DNA of 55,236 nt from Vibrio penaeicida (GTDB taxonomy: Bacteria; Pseudomonadota; Gammaproteobacteria; Enterobacterales; Vibrionaceae): NCBI RefSeq assembly GCF_030689305.1, contig NZ_JAUYVM010000027.1:1-55236 (forward strand), in the 5' to 3' direction. Shown piece by piece: positions 53,312-55,236 of this stretch. The position numbers and the translations under genes were made by a program. How positions within the stretch are numbered: position 1 is the stretch's first letter; each line of letters starts with the position of its first letter. The notes beneath the pieces were generated by a model that worked only from the letters and a program-made list of their open reading frames with translations, was not told where the DNA came from and searched no databases.

Positions 53312-53388
53312 TGGTGCGTCCGAGTGAACTCGAATCACCGACCCCCGCCATGTCAAGGCGGTACTCTAACCAACTGAGCTACGGACGC
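53312..53388 (-). tRNA. tRNA-Val(GAC), copy 2
   Basis: 77-nt cloverleaf with encoded CCA and the same anticodon arm as copy 1. The acceptor stem is GCGTCCG with CGGACGC, as in E. coli, and the T-stem also differs from copy 1. It is the first gene after the promoter at 53409-53437. Confidence 0.96.
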
Positions 53389-53706
53389 ATTCCCTTGGAA
53401 CGAGGAGGATATTACCCATTGCAGCTCAGGGGTGCAAGTGGAAATTTTAGGTTTTTGAACTGGTTGGCGTCTTTGTCATCAGGTTGGTCACAAAACGATC
53501 CAGTCAGCGCACCAATGCGACATTTGATTTGTACAAAACTGGGCACATTTCAGCATGGGCTATCAATCATAAGCAGTGGTTTAAATGTAAGACTTAATAT
53601 GTTGATTCCAAACTGACCAAAACTAGCTGTTTGTATAACATGCTTTTCCAATTGAGCGACTGTTCTCTCTATAATCCTGCCGCGACGTTGTTTTTCAGGA
53701 TGTATA
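53389..53706. other. gene-free region between the tRNA genes and the 7TM gene
   Basis: Contains the leftward tRNA promoter (53409-53437) and the rightward leader of the 7TM gene. A short open frame at 53299-53616 runs antisense across the tRNA and is not a gene. Confidence 0.5.
53409..53437 (-). promoter_or_regulatory. sigma-70 promoter of the tRNA-Val genes
   Basis: On the minus strand TTGCAC (-35), a 17-bp spacer and TAATAT (-10) are followed by a GC-rich discriminator, CCTCCTCG, of the kind found at stringently controlled stable-RNA promoters. The predicted start is about 14 bp before the tRNA 5' end. Confidence 0.7.
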
Positions 53707-53709
53707 GTG

Positions 53710-55215
53710 ATGCCTACTCTTTTGATCTCGTTATTTTTTACAATATGTACGCTATCTGTATTTTCTCAATTTAACCTTGAACATCAGAATGTTGTGCATA
53801 AGAAGGCTGGATTTGGAAGTTTAGCAACTGATCAAGCATTTCCAAGCACCCATGACCGATGGGAACGAAAAGGTCAATGTACGCCGAGCAGTGTTGAAAG
53901 TTGTTGGTTTCGCCTAGATATTTTGAAGTACGAGCAAGATCTTTATTCTATATACCTTGTAAACAAAACACTTTCTCAAGGCACCATTTATTATTTATCT
54001 AAAAATACAATGGTTGAGCAGCATGAGTTCGACAATATGCGTTCAATCAGTTTGGATAAACACTTTGTTTATGACCAAATATATCTAAACGCGCCTGAAG
54101 GTCAGTTCAGCATTTTTAACGCGCTGATGATTAAAAACGATAACTTGTTTGATCAGTTGATAGCGAGAGACACTTTCGTTGTTGCCCTTATGACGGCATT
54201 TGCCGTTCTCTGCCTTTTTTACGCACGATTTAAATGGTATGAAAGCAAGTTGTCTTCGGTTGCTTGCCTTGTCTATATGGTGACATTCACCATCTTTTGC
54301 TTTTATGGTTTTGGCTTTTTACCATTAAGCCACATCAATGAGATTGGTATCTCGAACAGTCATTGGCTTCACAACGACTTACTCTACTCCTGCTATATCA
54401 TTTCAATTTTTTCATTTCATTTAACCATTTACTGTAAGGAAACAGGAAAAATTGGCGTAAAGCATGCCATGGTTATTGGCTCGGTTATCGCAACACAGAT
54501 AGTGGTATTGAATATTTTCCAAGCCAGTGAACTCAATTTGTTCATTAACATGTTGGCTGGTGTTTTGGTTTTCTACCATCTGATTTCACACAAAGATACT
54601 CGCTACAAACCCTTCATTATTAGTATGTACGCTGTTTGCTTTAGCATTTCACTACTGATCGCTATCGCCACCTACCGTAATACCGATGTTACGAAGTATT
54701 TGTTTCTCATTCAGACAATGTATTACCTGTTTCATGTACTGATAATCGTGCTTTGTATATACGAGTTGGCTGATATGCGTGTTGTTAACTTCAATGATTA
54801 TTCAGTACGTAAAGGGAGTAAAAACAAAGACCCGCTAACTGGTCTACTGGATGCAAAAATTCTTGAAAGTAAGGGGCACCTACGCTCAAGAAAATTCATA
54901 TATTTTATCGGCATAAAAAACATCGACACAATCAACCGTCGTCAGGGACGAGCGTTTGGTAATCACGTTTTAATCAAGTTATCACGTGAACTAAAGCAGA
55001 TCGCGTTAATGAATGCTGGGGATTTGTATAGAGTAAAGTCTTCGAGCTTTCTACTGATAACAGACACATCGTCATCCAAAAACATTATAAGCCTGTTTAA
55101 CGATAATCTAAATTATTCAACTGAAACAAAGATAGACATTTGTTTTGGGCGTTATGAGGCCGAGTACCCCACGTTTAGTAGACACTTTACTAAGTTAGAT
55201 CTAGGGTCTAATTGA
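53710..55215 (+). CDS. 7TM membrane protein with degenerate GGDEF domain
   Basis: 501 aa from ATG 53710 (GTG 53707 is equally possible; AGGA is at 53696). A signal-like first segment and an extracellular domain (about 20-150) precede about seven membrane helices (about 155-365), like 7TMR-DISM receptors. A GGDEF-type domain follows (about 375-490; DPLTGLLDAKILES). The active-site loop that should read GG[DE]EF is VKSSSF, so no diguanylate cyclase activity is expected; it may be a signalling receptor or partner. The ligand is unknown. The next gene begins 10 bp later. Confidence 0.8.
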   Translation: MPTLLISLFFTICTLSVFSQFNLEHQNVVHKKAGFGSLATDQAFPSTHDRWERKGQCTPSSVESCWFRLDILKYEQDLYSIYLVNKTLSQGTIYYLSKNTMVEQHEFDNMRSISLDKHFVYDQIYLNAPEGQFSIFNALMIKNDNLFDQLIARDTFVVALMTAFAVLCLFYARFKWYESKLSSVACLVYMVTFTIFCFYGFGFLPLSHINEIGISNSHWLHNDLLYSCYIISIFSFHLTIYCKETGKIGVKHAMVIGSVIATQIVVLNIFQASELNLFINMLAGVLVFYHLISHKDTRYKPFIISMYAVCFSISLLIAIATYRNTDVTKYLFLIQTMYYLFHVLIIVLCIYELADMRVVNFNDYSVRKGSKNKDPLTGLLDAKILESKGHLRSRKFIYFIGIKNIDTINRRQGRAFGNHVLIKLSRELKQIALMNAGDLYRVKSSSFLLITDTSSSKNIISLFNDNLNYSTETKIDICFGRYEAEYPTFSRHFTKLDLGSN

Positions 55216-55225
55216 GAGGTGATTT

Positions 55226-55236
55226 ATGGCTAAACA
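55226..55236 (+). CDS. start of the next gene, cut by the window edge
   Basis: GAGGTG five bases before ATG (55226) and the first codons ATG GCT AAA mark a start 10 bp after the 7TM gene. Too little is present to identify it. Confidence 0.5.

Noticed and set aside
53299..53616. 105-aa open frame across a tRNA gene
   Set aside because: It runs antisense through the tRNA-Val sequence and its promoter.
1..55236. CRISPR array, integrase, prophage or plasmid origin
   Set aside because: No regularly spaced repeats, no integrase or phage structural genes and no replication initiator are present; the accessory block has no visible attachment sites.

Overview
The window looks like a chromosomal segment of a Vibrio-like marine gammaproteobacterium. 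This rests on recognised families and gene neighbourhoods (a riboflavin synthase gene divergent from a norM gene that reads like Vibrio NorM, a YbiT of exactly the E. coli length, LigE, an RRM cold-shock-type protein, and several small proteins of Vibrio-typical DUF families) and not on any database search.

Layout: (1) 1-910: the broken 3' end of a peptide-type transporter and a decayed repeat. (2) 911-2587: a chemoreceptor. (3) 2787-11618, minus strand: a compact polyol operon made of an ABC importer (smoEFGK), mannitol 2-dehydrogenase, a sorbitol-type SDR, xylulokinase and an AraC regulator. Together these import hexitols, oxidise them to ketoses and phosphorylate the product. (4) 11906-12171: a 266-bp MITE-like element with 33-bp inverted ends, followed by ybiT. 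(5) 13938-35563: an accessory block for a molybdenum or tungsten oxyanion reductase. It holds a sensor kinase with a sigma-54 activator; a tupABC-mobA-mobB/moeA operon behind a near-perfect sigma-54 promoter; a mono-haem cytochrome c; the four-gene set idrA-idrB-idrP1-idrP2 expected for dissimilatory iodate reduction; a divergent 765-aa HEAT-repeat protein; and a second sensor kinase with a sigma-54 activator. (6) 35667-55236: mostly housekeeping or common accessory genes (nagK, tapT-like DTW protein, sterol-desaturase-like hydroxylase, chemoreceptor, NlpC/P60 lipoprotein, diguanylate cyclase with a CheC-type response regulator, yniA, ribE, norM, DUF3080-like lipoprotein, ligE, a secreted pentein resembling protein-arginine deiminases, RRM protein, two tRNA-Val genes and a degenerate GGDEF membrane protein).

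How block 5 could work (inference): TupABC imports tungstate or molybdate, and MobA and the MobB-MoeA fusion finish the bis-guanylyl cofactor. IdrA folds around it in the cytoplasm and leaves with IdrB on the IdrB twin-arginine signal. The small cytochrome c feeds electrons to IdrAB, and the di-haem peroxidases IdrP1 and IdrP2 remove peroxide or reduced-oxygen by-products. The intergenic region 28895-29275 carries two sigma-54-type promoters pointing apart, with tandem repeats between them. It would let one of the two local activators switch on the reductase operon and the HEAT-repeat gene together. The HEAT-repeat protein, the paired sigma-54 two-component systems and the tungstate-type importer are the least described parts and the best candidates for new biology.
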